Below are positions 35,217 to 43,868 of a DNA stretch of 51,403 nucleotides, in pieces. Where the stretch lies: assembly GCA_022826515.1 (NCBI GenBank), contig JAJDUT010000056.1, positions 1-51,403 of the forward strand. Reading direction: 5' to 3'. Position 1 is the stretch's first letter. Every line of letters begins with the position of its first letter. The notes under the pieces are model-generated. The model was not told the DNA's origin and did not search any database. It saw only the letters and a list, made by a program, of their open reading frames with translations. Position numbers and translations under genes: made by a program. The stretch is from Candidatus Latescibacterota bacterium. GTDB lineage: Bacteria; Latescibacterota; UBA2968; UBA8231.

Positions 35217-36104
35217 TCAAAAACGCAGCAATTCCCCCTCGCCAAAGACGAGCAGATCGGCCAAGATCGCGGCAAAGTAGATCAGGCTGACCGTGCTATT
35301 GACCGTCATAAAGGCCGTGCTCATGCGGGACAGATCGTCGGCCCGCACCAGCCGGTGCTCGTACACCAGCAAACCGGCTACCACTACGACACCCAACCAG
35401 TACAAAAAGCTCAAGCCAGCCATGCGGCCCACGATAATCAGCAGCACCACGAACAACAGATGCAAAACGCGGGCAATGTGCAGAGCACGGGCAATGCCAA
35501 AGCGGACCGGAATGGAATGGAGTCCGGCCCGAATGTCAAAGGCGTGATCTTGACAGGCGTAGATGATGTCAAAGCCGGCCACCCAAACCAGCACCCCCAA
35601 ACACAGCAACAGCGGTATGAGGTCAAAACTGCCGGTAACCGCAATCCAAGCGCCCAGCGGTGCCCCGCCCAAACTCAGCCCCAAAACCAAGTGAGAGGCC
35701 CAAGTAAAGCGCTTGGTCAGCGAGTAAAACAAGAGCACAGCCAAAACCAGCGGCGACAGATAAAAGCACAAAGGATTGAGTTGATAAGCCGCCAAAACCA
35801 AGGCCAAAGCGGACAGAATCACGAACAACCCCACGGCTTGCGGCGAGACCACGCCGCGCGGCAGTTCGCGGTTTTGGGTGCGGGGATTGGCCGCGTCGAG
35901 GTGGCGGTCAACGAGGCGATTAAAACCCATCGCCGCACTGCGCGCCCCCACCATCGCCAGCGCAATCCAGCCGATCTGAGCGGGAGTAATGCCCGTGTAA
36001 GTCGCGGCCAGCAAGGCACCACTAAAGGCGAAGGGCAAAGCAAAGACGCTGTGGGAGAATTTGATCATGCGGCCGTACACCGCAATGGCCTGCAAGGGAG
36101 CCAT
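35217..36104 (-). CDS. mqnP: UbiA-family polyprenyltransferase (MqnP-type)
   Basis: A multi-spanning membrane prenyltransferase of about 295 residues. The two Asp-rich motifs are NRLVDRHLDAANPRTQNRE and GFDIIYACQDHAFDI, which bind the magnesium-diphosphate of the prenyl donor. Eight or nine hydrophobic segments are visible. It is the last gene of the mqnE-mqnC-mqnA run, so it most likely attaches the prenyl chain to the futalosine-derived naphthoate, the MqnP step. The start at 36104 (MAPLQAIAVYGR) is preferred, since AGGAAGG stands 5 bases upstream. The TTG at 36122 is an alternative. The synthase that makes the prenyl donor could be the gene at 8981-10033. Confidence 0.88.
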   Translation of the reverse strand: MAPLQAIAVYGRMIKFSHSVFALPFAFSGALLAATYTGITPAQIGWIALAMVGARSAAMGFNRLVDRHLDAANPRTQNRELPRGVVSPQAVGLFVILSALALVLAAYQLNPLCFYLSPLVLAVLLFYSLTKRFTWASHLVLGLSLGGAPLGAWIAVTGSFDLIPLLLCLGVLVWVAGFDIIYACQDHAFDIRAGLHSIPVRFGIARALHIARVLHLLFVVLLIIVGRMAGLSFLYWLGVVVVAGLLVYEHRLVRADDLSRMSTAFMTVNSTVSLIYFAAILADLLVFGEGELLRF

Positions 36105-36134
36105 CTCGACCTTCCTCGACAAAAGCGGCCTAGG

Positions 36135-36929
36135 TCAGACCGCTGAATAAAAGCGCAGCGGGGGCACCGCGTCGATCAAGCCGTGGCGGTAAGCCAGTTG
36201 ATAGAACAACTGCAAACCAGCCTGAGCAGCCTCGTCCAAATCAAAGCGGATGTGGCGGGTCAGGTAACGCTCGTAGAACTCGGGCGAGCCGCCGCATTCT
36301 CGGCTGTGCGCTACGGCGATAGACGGCACTTGGCATACCCCCTGATCTTTGGCCCGCTGCAATTGTTGGACTTGGACGGGCGTGAGCGCCTGCTGGTGGC
36401 CAGCCCAAAAGGCAAACACAAAAGGCAAATCGGTCATGTCAGTCCATTCCCGACCCAAGTCAAAGCTCTCCACATCCCCGTCCAAGTGCGGGAAAACCTG
36501 ATCGCCGATGAGCAGGGCCGCGTCGGCGCACTCCAGCATCGCCTCCAGATCAGGCGGAGCTTCGATCAATTGCGGAGTGAGAGCAAATTTTTCGCGCAGA
36601 AGGATGGATAACAAAGCCACTGAGGTGCGTGAACTAGTGTCCAAGGCTATGCGCTCGACCTGCGGCAACGGACGGCGGCAAAAGAGGCGCACCGTCAGCA
36701 CCGGCCCCTGCGAACCAATGGCTATATCGGGGACGATCCAGTAAGGGCAAGCGCTGCGGGCGTATTCGATCGCGGGAATGATCCCCACGTCGATAGTGCC
36801 ATCTGCCAGCTCCTTCGCGCAGCGCGAGGGCACCGAATAACTCAGGGCGAAAGGTGCGGGATCGCGTTCGAGGGCAACGACGAGGGGCCGCGTGTTGAGG
36901 TACGGGACCGCGCCCAAGCGCGGCTTCAT
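36135..36929 (-). CDS. mqnA: Chorismate dehydratase MqnA
   Basis: A 264-residue periplasmic-binding-protein-like enzyme that dehydrates chorismate to 3-enolpyruvoyl-benzoate, the first step of the futalosine pathway. Family hallmarks are LGAVPYLNTRPLV at the N-terminus, DVGIIPAIEYA, SRTSVALLSILLREKF, and LLIGDQVFPHLDG followed by FDLGREWTDMTDLPFVFAFW. The ATG overlaps the stop of mqnC (ATGA), and mqnP follows. The length is normal. Confidence 0.93.
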   Translation of the reverse strand: MKPRLGAVPYLNTRPLVVALERDPAPFALSYSVPSRCAKELADGTIDVGIIPAIEYARSACPYWIVPDIAIGSQGPVLTVRLFCRRPLPQVERIALDTSSRTSVALLSILLREKFALTPQLIEAPPDLEAMLECADAALLIGDQVFPHLDGDVESFDLGREWTDMTDLPFVFAFWAGHQQALTPVQVQQLQRAKDQGVCQVPSIAVAHSRECGGSPEFYERYLTRHIRFDLDEAAQAGLQLFYQLAYRHGLIDAVPPLRFYSAV

Positions 36930-38068
36930 AAATGGGCAGCCTCTTGCAAAGCGTCTATCCGACAGGGTGAGGCCACCGGCTCGTAGCGAGTGTTGCGCCG
37001 TCGCGGCGTAAAACCCGCGTCGCGAATTAGCCGCTCCATCGCATCCAAACCCATCTCGTTAGTGTGGCTAGTGCCGGCGGCGCTGACGACGTTTTCTTCG
37101 AGCATGGTGCTGCCGAAATCGTTGACGCCGTAGCGCAAGCTGACTTGGGCGATCTTAGGCCCTTGAGTTACCCACGAAGCCTGCAGGCTGGGGATATTGT
37201 CGAGGAAGAGCCGCGCTACGGCCACCGTGCGCAAGTGATCGTACCCGGTCGCTTTAGCACCGTTCCAACGCGACTCGTCCGCGCCCAAATCCGTGTGATC
37301 GGGCTGGAAGTTCCAAGTGATAAAAGCGGTGAACCCCCCGCGTTCGTCCTGTAGCTGCCGCAGGCGGTCGAGGTGCTCTAGGCGATGTTCGACCGTCTCC
37401 ACGTGGCCGTACATCATCGTCGCTGTAGTAGGCATCCCCAGCGCGTGCGCCACGCGATGCACTTCCAGCCACTCCTCGGTGCGGTCCTTGCGAAAGCCGA
37501 TAATGTCGCGTACCTCGTCGTTGAGAATCTCGGCCCCGGCACCCGGTATCGAATCCAGCCCCGCGTCGCGCAGGCGGCGAATAGTCTCGTCCAGCGGCAG
37601 CCGCGACAGGTGCGCGATGTAGATGATTTCCGTGGCCGAAAGACAGTGTAACTGCACCTGCGGATAGCGGTCCCTGATCGCCGAGAGCAACTGTTCGTAG
37701 TAATCGAGACGCAGCTTGGGGTTGAGGCCACCCTGCATCAGGATTTCGCAGGACTTGGGCTCGTCGCCGCCAAAGGCCACCAACTCGTCGATTTTGGCAA
37801 ATATCTGCTCATTGGGCAGGACGTAGCCCTCACTGGAACCCGGCGGCCGATAGAAGGCGCAAAAGTCGCATTTGACCCAGCAGACATTGGTGTAGTTGAT
37901 GTTGCGCCCAACGTTGTAGGTGACCACCTGCTCGGGGTGTTTCTGCAGGCGCACCCAATGCGCCAGCATCCCCAGTTCGGCGAGGTTGTGGTGCGCGTAC
38001 AGGCGGCGGGCATCATCGAGCGCGAGGCGCTCCCCAGCATAGACTTTTTCGGCAATATCGGCGATCAC
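36926..38068 (-). CDS. mqnC: Radical SAM cyclic dehypoxanthinyl futalosine synthase MqnC
   Basis: A 380-residue radical SAM enzyme. The cluster cysteines 63, 67 and 70 lie in NVCWVKCDFCAFYRPPG. MQGGLNPKLRLDYYEQLL and DSIPGAGAEILNDEVRD follow. The late segment FTAFITWNFQPDHTDLG with SWVTQGPKIAQVSLRYG identifies MqnC rather than MqnE. It cyclises dehypoxanthine futalosine to the naphthoate precursor. It begins 5 bases after mqnE and overlaps mqnA by ATGA. Confidence 0.93.
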   Translation of the reverse strand: MIADIAEKVYAGERLALDDARRLYAHHNLAELGMLAHWVRLQKHPEQVVTYNVGRNINYTNVCWVKCDFCAFYRPPGSSEGYVLPNEQIFAKIDELVAFGGDEPKSCEILMQGGLNPKLRLDYYEQLLSAIRDRYPQVQLHCLSATEIIYIAHLSRLPLDETIRRLRDAGLDSIPGAGAEILNDEVRDIIGFRKDRTEEWLEVHRVAHALGMPTTATMMYGHVETVEHRLEHLDRLRQLQDERGGFTAFITWNFQPDHTDLGADESRWNGAKATGYDHLRTVAVARLFLDNIPSLQASWVTQGPKIAQVSLRYGVNDFGSTMLEENVVSAAGTSHTNEMGLDAMERLIRDAGFTPRRRNTRYEPVASPCRIDALQEAAHL

Positions 38069-38073
38069 GGGTG

Positions 38074-39198
38074 CTATCCAGCCGCCGCCAACAGCGTCGG
38101 GGTATCGGCGACGATATTGTAGAGGGAGTCGCGCTCCAAGGGCTGGCGACCGGCCTCGATGATGCGCTGCAAGAGTTCGGCCTGCGTCAGCCGCTGCTGC
38201 GTCTCGGTGAAACTCTTGCGGGTGATTTCGTAGTCCATGACTGTGCCGTCGATGTCGTCGGCCCCGTACCAGAGCGCGGTCTGCGAAATCTCAATGGTAT
38301 TCATAATCCAGAAGGTCTTGACGTGGGGAAAGTTGTCCAGCATCAGCCGCCCCACGGCGATCTCCTTGAGATCGAGGCAACCCGTCGGCCCAGGCAAGTC
38401 CTCCAACTCGGTGCGCTCGGGGTGAAAAGAGAGCGGGATATAGCAGAGGAAACCGCCGGTCTCGTCCTGTACTTCGCGCAGCCGCACGAGGTGATAGACC
38501 TTCTCCTCAGTGTTTTCGATGTGGCCGTAGAGCATGGTGGCGTTGGAGGGCAGGCCGGCTCTGTGCGCCGCCTGCGCGATCTCCAGCCATTCTTCGGAAT
38601 CCGCCTTAGTCCAAAAAAGGTCGCCCTGAACCCGATCGCTGAAGACCTCGGCCCCGCCGCCGGGCAGCGACTCCAGCCCAGCCGCCTTCATATCGTCAAA
38701 AATCTCCTCCAGCGGCTTTTTGGCAATGCGCTGAATCTGGGCGATCTCGATCATGGTGAAGGCCTTAAGATGCGCGTCGGGACGGGCTTGCTTCATCGCC
38801 TGCAAGACGTCGAGATAGTACTGATAGGGCAGCTTGGGATTGACGCCGCCGACCATGTGGATCTCGGTGATCGGAGCCTGGTCGTACTCGGCGACCCGCG
38901 CGGCGACCTGCTCGGGCGACAACACGTAGCCGCGCTCGTCTTTGGGCTTGACGTAGAAGGAGCAGAACCTACAGAGTTTGTTGCAGATATTGGTGTAGTT
39001 GATGTGCTGGTTGCGCACGTAGTACGCCGTGTCGCCGCTTTTGCGCTCGCGGACGATATTGGCCAGATAGCCCAAGACAGGCAGATCATCGCAGGCGTAC
39101 AGGCGCAGGCCATCGTCCAAGCTCAAGCGCTGTTCAGTCAGCACTTTGTCGTGGATATCTGCGAGACCGGCGCGGCCGATAAGGTCGTCGTAAATCAC
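38074..39198 (-). CDS. mqnE: Radical SAM aminofutalosine synthase MqnE
   Basis: A 374-residue radical SAM enzyme joining SAM and enolpyruvoyl-benzoate to give aminofutalosine. The cluster motif is NICNKLCRFCSFYVKPKDE (Cys72, 76, 79). The signature HMVGGVNPKLPYQYYLDVL and the later ESLPGGGAEVFSDRVQ plus GFLCYIPLSFHPERTEL are those of MqnE. It is the first gene of the menaquinone operon. The hydrolase MqnB and late enzyme MqnD are not in the window. The ATG is preceded by CAGGAGA. A structured leader lies upstream. Confidence 0.93.
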   Translation of the reverse strand: MIYDDLIGRAGLADIHDKVLTEQRLSLDDGLRLYACDDLPVLGYLANIVRERKSGDTAYYVRNQHINYTNICNKLCRFCSFYVKPKDERGYVLSPEQVAARVAEYDQAPITEIHMVGGVNPKLPYQYYLDVLQAMKQARPDAHLKAFTMIEIAQIQRIAKKPLEEIFDDMKAAGLESLPGGGAEVFSDRVQGDLFWTKADSEEWLEIAQAAHRAGLPSNATMLYGHIENTEEKVYHLVRLREVQDETGGFLCYIPLSFHPERTELEDLPGPTGCLDLKEIAVGRLMLDNFPHVKTFWIMNTIEISQTALWYGADDIDGTVMDYEITRKSFTETQQRLTQAELLQRIIEAGRQPLERDSLYNIVADTPTLLAAAG

Positions 39199-39246
39199 TT
39201 GTTTCTCCTGCGTTTAGTACATAACCAACGATGCTAGTAAAATTGA

Positions 39247-39315
39247 CCGTGGTCTTGGAGTTGCTAGGCCGAGGGCATCCTCGTCTTTCAGCTAAGGAGC
39301 GTCCCACGACCACGG
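39247..39315 (-). promoter_or_regulatory. Nested hairpin in the mqnE leader
   Basis: Outer stem CCGTGGTC (39247-39254) with GACCACGG (39308-39315), extendable by TGG/CCA after one mismatch. An inner hairpin CGAGG-GCAT-CCTCG lies at 39270-39283. It begins 48 bases before the mqnE ATG in the minus direction. It matches no riboswitch class I can recognise. AT-rich sequence with TATAAT-like boxes follows at about 39322-39345 and could hold the promoter, but no clear -35 was found. The rest of 39199-39458 shows nothing else. Confidence 0.45.
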
Positions 39316-39458
39316 CCGAGTTATAATAGCCTTATTTTATTATATCGACAATCAGATACAAGATCATTCGACTCTATACACCCCATGAGTTCGATAGTCA
39401 AACTCTTGCCGCAACGATGAAAGGTGTTAATGCGTATCACGCTGACACCTCCCGAGCT

Positions 39459-40769
39459 TCAATCCGCATCGACGAATTGCCGGGCTAATGATCCTTCTCG
39501 CGTCAGCGCGTACACCACGATATTCACGCCCAAATTATAGACCAACGGCTCCTCACCACTGGTGATAAACGGACTATTGGCCACATCTATATCCGCCTGT
39601 TCCCGTTGGGCAGTTCCCGCCCAGAAATCGGCGTAGCCCCGCATTGAATATACCCCTACCAACTGTTCCCCTACCACGATGCCCTCCAAATAGTCTGGGG
39701 TTAGCGGCACTGATCCTGTTCCTGTATAGTGCATATCGCGCATCCCCCGTGGGAGACTGTTTACATCGTAGAAGCAATGATAGACCGGATGGGTTATCTC
39801 CAATCGGCTAAACTGCCAGTCCTTCCATTCTTGATAACCCACTGCTTGGAAGCTAGCGCGAATGAGCGAACGCACTGCGGGAATGTCTAATTCGTCGTCG
39901 CTGTAATCGTGTAACAAATTGCTCACAATATCCGCAAACAGGAACCCGCCCGAAATCAAATACGCCCCTAAATTGGCCGCTTCCACCTCGGTAAACTCAA
40001 AAGGCCCACTCGCCGTCAGGAGGACGAAGGGCACCTGCAAAAGCTGCGGATCGTCGAGCCGAACCGCGTCGAGCACTTCTACGCGGACTTGCGTACTGGC
40101 GATCATCTTATCGGCCAACCCGTGCAGCATCTGTTTTTCTGCCAGTTGGCGCGTCTGATACAGTCGGCGCGATGTTTCCGACTCAGCCCGGTCAATGGAA
40201 GGACTATAAACACTAGACAAATAGAGGAAGCCCTTGAGCTGACGCCGGTCGTTGGGATCAACCACTACCATCGCCCGGTGCCGACCCGTGTCCAGCGCCT
40301 GCACATCCATCAACTCCAAGGACAAGTCAATCTCATCGGCCCCCTGCCGCGTCCCTGCCAACGCCCCAGCGCGCATCTGCGGCCCAATGTGCCGAGTGGG
40401 GAAATCTGGCACCGGCAGCATCAGCCGATCCGGCAGCGACGCCGACGGCAGCCAAAAAGCCGAGGACTTGAACACGGGCAAGGGACGCGACGCCGACGGG
40501 GCTGGTCGCATGGCCACGACTGGGGCGGCCTGCAAGGCCGGGCGGCGTATCAAGGGGCGTTGGAGAGGCCGTTGGCGGCGGGCGAGGGTGCGTTGTGGCG
40601 GCGGCCGTTTGGTAAACTTCACCATGATCGGAGGTAAGACGGGAAATTGAGTGACCCGCTCACGGTGCGTGATCCCAAAAATTACCAGCAGATGCATGGC
40701 CAACGACAACGCCAAGCAACTGTGCAGTTTTCTATTTTTATGGAATGAGACCTTCCATGACCGTCTCAT
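39459..40769 (-). CDS. DUF4159 protein with TonB-like N-terminus
   Basis: A 436-residue protein. The N-terminal 55 residues contain one membrane helix (LALSLAMHLLVIFGI) and then a TonB-like Pro/Arg-rich stretch (RPPPQRTLARRQRPLQRP), which places the body outside the inner membrane. Residues about 220-430 match DUF4159: VPFVLLTASGPFEFTEVEAA, LGAYLISGGFLFADI, and ITHPVYHCFYDV, with a Rossmann-like flavodoxin/GATase fold of unknown function. It is the last gene of the long minus-strand run, 37 bases after the FG-GAP gene, and may couple envelope energy or signals to that surface system. Confidence 0.78.
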   Translation of the reverse strand: MRRSWKVSFHKNRKLHSCLALSLAMHLLVIFGITHRERVTQFPVLPPIMVKFTKRPPPQRTLARRQRPLQRPLIRRPALQAAPVVAMRPAPSASRPLPVFKSSAFWLPSASLPDRLMLPVPDFPTRHIGPQMRAGALAGTRQGADEIDLSLELMDVQALDTGRHRAMVVVDPNDRRQLKGFLYLSSVYSPSIDRAESETSRRLYQTRQLAEKQMLHGLADKMIASTQVRVEVLDAVRLDDPQLLQVPFVLLTASGPFEFTEVEAANLGAYLISGGFLFADIVSNLLHDYSDDELDIPAVRSLIRASFQAVGYQEWKDWQFSRLEITHPVYHCFYDVNSLPRGMRDMHYTGTGSVPLTPDYLEGIVVGEQLVGVYSMRGYADFWAGTAQREQADIDVANSPFITSGEEPLVYNLGVNIVVYALTREGSLARQFVDAD

Positions 40770-40806
40770 CGGCTTACACCCGTCTCTTTTCAGCAGGGCG
40801 ACCTAT

Positions 40807-42675
40807 TCAATCGTCTGTTTTTGTCTGGTTGGACAAGATGTATAGGCCACTGCCCCCACCGCGAACGGCATTCTCCAGCACGGCCAAGTCTATATCTCCG
40901 TCTCCATCCACATCGCCTTCTACGACCGTCCCGCCCAACCCTTGCAGTGGATAGCGGCCTTCCCGCCGTGGCACTCCGTTCTTTCTTCCCATGTTGACCA
41001 CGAGTGCCGGCTGGCGGAAATCGCGATCGACAAACACCGCGTCCAAGATACCATCTTCATTGAGGTCGGAAAACACCACGTCCTGTTGTACGTATCCCCT
41101 TTCATACCATGAGACCTTGTCCAAGACGCCGTCGCCGCGATTGATTAAAAAATCCAGCCCGGTGAGCACAGGCCCCATAGCCGTAGAGGCGATGGCCCTG
41201 CCCGCCACCATATCTGTATCGCCATCCCGATCAAAATCGCCCGCATAGCAGAGCAAATCCGCCGCCGCATCCCCTCGAAGATATTCTTGGATGGTTTCTC
41301 CATTGTCGTTCAGATAGGTCGCCATATAGTCATGCGGAGTGCCAACATCGGGGCCTGCCCAAAGCAGCCCCGTCTTGCCGCCTCCCGGGACATGGTGGAT
41401 CAGACGCATGGGAAACCAATCGAATTCGCCCAACTCAGGTGCCAGAGCCATTTGTTCGTCGAACTGTCCCGTACCGTCATTGAGCAAAATGACGGCACGT
41501 ACCGAAGTCTTGGCGTAAAACTCGGTCAGCCATATATCCTCGTCGCCATCCCCATCGACATCGCCTATACCCAAGGGAATCGCTCCATCCACTTGCCGTG
41601 CCACCGACCAACCGGCGGATGAATGCTCCAATAGGTCAAGTGAACGACCAAAGCCCACGATGAGTTCCATGCGGTCATCGCCGAGCAAATCAGCACCGAC
41701 CAGCCTCGGTATGGGACCGATTTCGGGGAATGGTTCCATGCGGACCTTTGGGGAAAAGTAGCCCCTTTCATTGAACGCGCACAGCCAACCGGCCCTGCCG
41801 GAATTAGTAATGGGTTGCCAGTCTTCCCATACCGCCCCCATATCCATGTCGCCATCGCCATCCAGATCGCCCAACTCGGCTACGGGTCGGCCGCGCTGTC
41901 CTATGTCTAATCCATGCAGATCTAGAGGATAGAAATGCGGTAGGGCAAAGAGTGCCCCGACAGGATGTGGCTCTTCCCCTCGCGGCGGTGCGCCCTCTGG
42001 GTCTGTTCTTTTCGTATGGGTCAATTCGATCCAATCGATTTCCACGGCCTCGGGGATTTCTTCCGGCCCTTCCACATCCTTTGAGTAGTTGAACAAGGGC
42101 AGGCGAAGGCGTATTTCGAGCAATTCATCTTTCCAGACGCGCCGATAAATCTTCTCCTCTCTTACATAGGTCTTAGACGCCACACTATCAATCGTCACCT
42201 CCTGCCAATCCGCAGTATAGGTATGGCGTTGGCTTTTGAGCAAAGTGATATGATCGATCCCCGTTTCTGACTGTGCACTGATAAAGAATCCTCGGAGGTA
42301 CTCATTAGCAGGATTCTTCCAGAAGAGCGTAATCTGACTTTCAAGCGGCTGTGTATGCGGCACGCGCAGGCGCAGGCGGACGCGGTTGAACAGGGCCGAA
42401 TCGCGGCCAATTGGCGGGGAGATTAATTCGACTATCGGCCTGATACCGGGGGCAAAGTCCCGGGGAGCAACGCGCCATATTCCGTCGGTTGTTTCCGAAT
42501 GCAACGGTGCTCTAATTATTGCACCCGCAGCCTCACTTTCCCAAGCGACCCAACCTTGGGTATCGCCTTCTTGGGCAAAATCCCAAGTGATGGCACCAAG
42601 GTGCGAAGGAAGTAGCAACGATAGAGCTACAAACGCAACCAATCCGCCGCATCGTAGAGACATATCTTGATTCAT
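40807..42675 (-). CDS. Secreted FG-GAP/VCBS-repeat protein without sorting domain
   Basis: About 622 residues. Signal peptide LVAFVALSLLLPSHLGA. An N-terminal beta-sandwich begins ITWDFAQEGDTQGWVAWESE, close to that of the protein at 47531-49699 (both have DSALFNR/DRVRLRLR and VDWIQL-like segments). It is followed by five or six calcium-binding FG-GAP blades, for example DLDGDGDMDMGA, DVDGDGDEDIWL, DFDRDGDTDMVA and DVDGDGDIDLAV. These form a beta-propeller of the integrin-alpha kind. Unlike its paralogue, it ends without the C-terminal FlgD-like sorting domain. The start is placed at 42675, overlapping the TPR stop (ATGA); the longer frame to 42873 runs antisense into the TPR gene and lacks support. 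Confidence 0.82.
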   Translation of the reverse strand: MNQDMSLRCGGLVAFVALSLLLPSHLGAITWDFAQEGDTQGWVAWESEAAGAIIRAPLHSETTDGIWRVAPRDFAPGIRPIVELISPPIGRDSALFNRVRLRLRVPHTQPLESQITLFWKNPANEYLRGFFISAQSETGIDHITLLKSQRHTYTADWQEVTIDSVASKTYVREEKIYRRVWKDELLEIRLRLPLFNYSKDVEGPEEIPEAVEIDWIELTHTKRTDPEGAPPRGEEPHPVGALFALPHFYPLDLHGLDIGQRGRPVAELGDLDGDGDMDMGAVWEDWQPITNSGRAGWLCAFNERGYFSPKVRMEPFPEIGPIPRLVGADLLGDDRMELIVGFGRSLDLLEHSSAGWSVARQVDGAIPLGIGDVDGDGDEDIWLTEFYAKTSVRAVILLNDGTGQFDEQMALAPELGEFDWFPMRLIHHVPGGGKTGLLWAGPDVGTPHDYMATYLNDNGETIQEYLRGDAAADLLCYAGDFDRDGDTDMVAGRAIASTAMGPVLTGLDFLINRGDGVLDKVSWYERGYVQQDVVFSDLNEDGILDAVFVDRDFRQPALVVNMGRKNGVPRREGRYPLQGLGGTVVEGDVDGDGDIDLAVLENAVRGGGSGLYILSNQTKTDD

Positions 42676-43868
42676 AGAGCACCACCAGCCATCATGTTTT
42701 CTATGTCCTCTGCTTGCTCTATTTGACCCAGTTGACGGAACATTTTCTGAGCCTGTTTCCAGTTCAATATCGCGTCGTAGTGCTTTCCCCAATCCGCGTA
42801 CATAATGCCCAACCACACGTGAGCGACAGCACACGCCTCGGCGTTGCCTAGGCTCTTTTGGCAGGTCAGGCATTTGCGGTACATTGGCTCGGCGCGGTCA
42901 AACGCACCGGCAGCACAATACAACTCTCCTAAGAGCCCTGCCTGCCAAGCAATGCCCTGTACATGCTCTATTTCCTCGAACAACTGTAGTGCTCGGTGCG
43001 CCATCTCGGTCGCGCTCTTGTACTCTTGACGCTGCTGATATACCATGCTTAAATAGCCAGCGGCGTCAGCTTGGTTGCGCTTATGTCCCAAGCGCTCCTG
43101 CACGGATAGGGCTTTCCGATACATGGATTCGGCCTCGTCGAGCCGCCCAGTCTGAAGGTAAATTTGTCCCAAGGTGCCGTATTCAAGCCCCAGCCCCTCA
43201 AGGCGACCAAGCAGTTCGTCTATGGCCAGTGCTTTATGCAACAATTCTTCGGCATGAGCCATTTCGCCGTGAGCCATGTACACGCGCGCGAGACTTTGGT
43301 ACTGGTTGGCCATACCTGCGCGGTCGTCTAGGGCCCGGTATGTATTCAGGGATTCCTCTAGATACTCCCGTGCGCGGTCTAACTGGTCGCGGGCAAAAAA
43401 CAGATTGCCCATGTTGCAGTAGTCCACGGCCCGTCCAGCCTGATCTGCCAATTCTTCGCGCAAATGCAAGGCATAGCCGTACAGGCGCTCGGCATCGGCA
43501 AAATCGCCCTGCATGTGCGCCAGAAAACCCAAGTTGCTGTAATTATCCGCTAGGCGCACCCGGTCTTCACTCGCCTTGTTTATTTCGTAAGATGCCATGA
43601 GCAGTTCCCACGCCTTTGCCAAGTTGCCCTGCACCTCACACAACAGCCCCCAGCCGCTATAGGCATCCGCTTCCAACTGGACATTCTCCGACTTTTCGGC
43701 CAAAACTTGGGCACGCTGGTAGGCCGCCTCTGCCTGTTCAAGTTGGCCGGCTCTCTTATGGGCATGGCCCAGCCGAAGAGAAGCCGCAGCCATTTCTTGT
43801 TTATCGCCGGCTATTTCAGCTTGGGCCAACTCTTCCAGCAACTGTGCTTCTATTTCTCGGCGACTCAT
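42672..43868 (-). CDS. Tetratricopeptide-repeat protein
   Basis: About 398 residues composed almost entirely of TPR units of 34-40 residues. Examples are SLRLGHAHKRAGQLEQAEAA, NYSNLGFLAHMQGDFADAER, NMGNLFFARDQLDRAREYLE, LEYGTLGQIYLQTGRLDEAE and LGIMYADWGKHYDAILNWKQ. It has no signal peptide and no other domain, so it is a cytosolic protein-protein scaffold, of the kind of TPR_12/kinesin light-chain repeats. It is joined by ATGA overlaps to the glycosyltransferase before it and the FG-GAP gene after it, so it belongs to this operon. The start at 43868 (MSRREIEAQ) is chosen because of that overlap. Confidence 0.85.
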   Translation of the reverse strand: MSRREIEAQLLEELAQAEIAGDKQEMAAASLRLGHAHKRAGQLEQAEAAYQRAQVLAEKSENVQLEADAYSGWGLLCEVQGNLAKAWELLMASYEINKASEDRVRLADNYSNLGFLAHMQGDFADAERLYGYALHLREELADQAGRAVDYCNMGNLFFARDQLDRAREYLEESLNTYRALDDRAGMANQYQSLARVYMAHGEMAHAEELLHKALAIDELLGRLEGLGLEYGTLGQIYLQTGRLDEAESMYRKALSVQERLGHKRNQADAAGYLSMVYQQRQEYKSATEMAHRALQLFEEIEHVQGIAWQAGLLGELYCAAGAFDRAEPMYRKCLTCQKSLGNAEACAVAHVWLGIMYADWGKHYDAILNWKQAQKMFRQLGQIEQAEDIENMMAGGAL

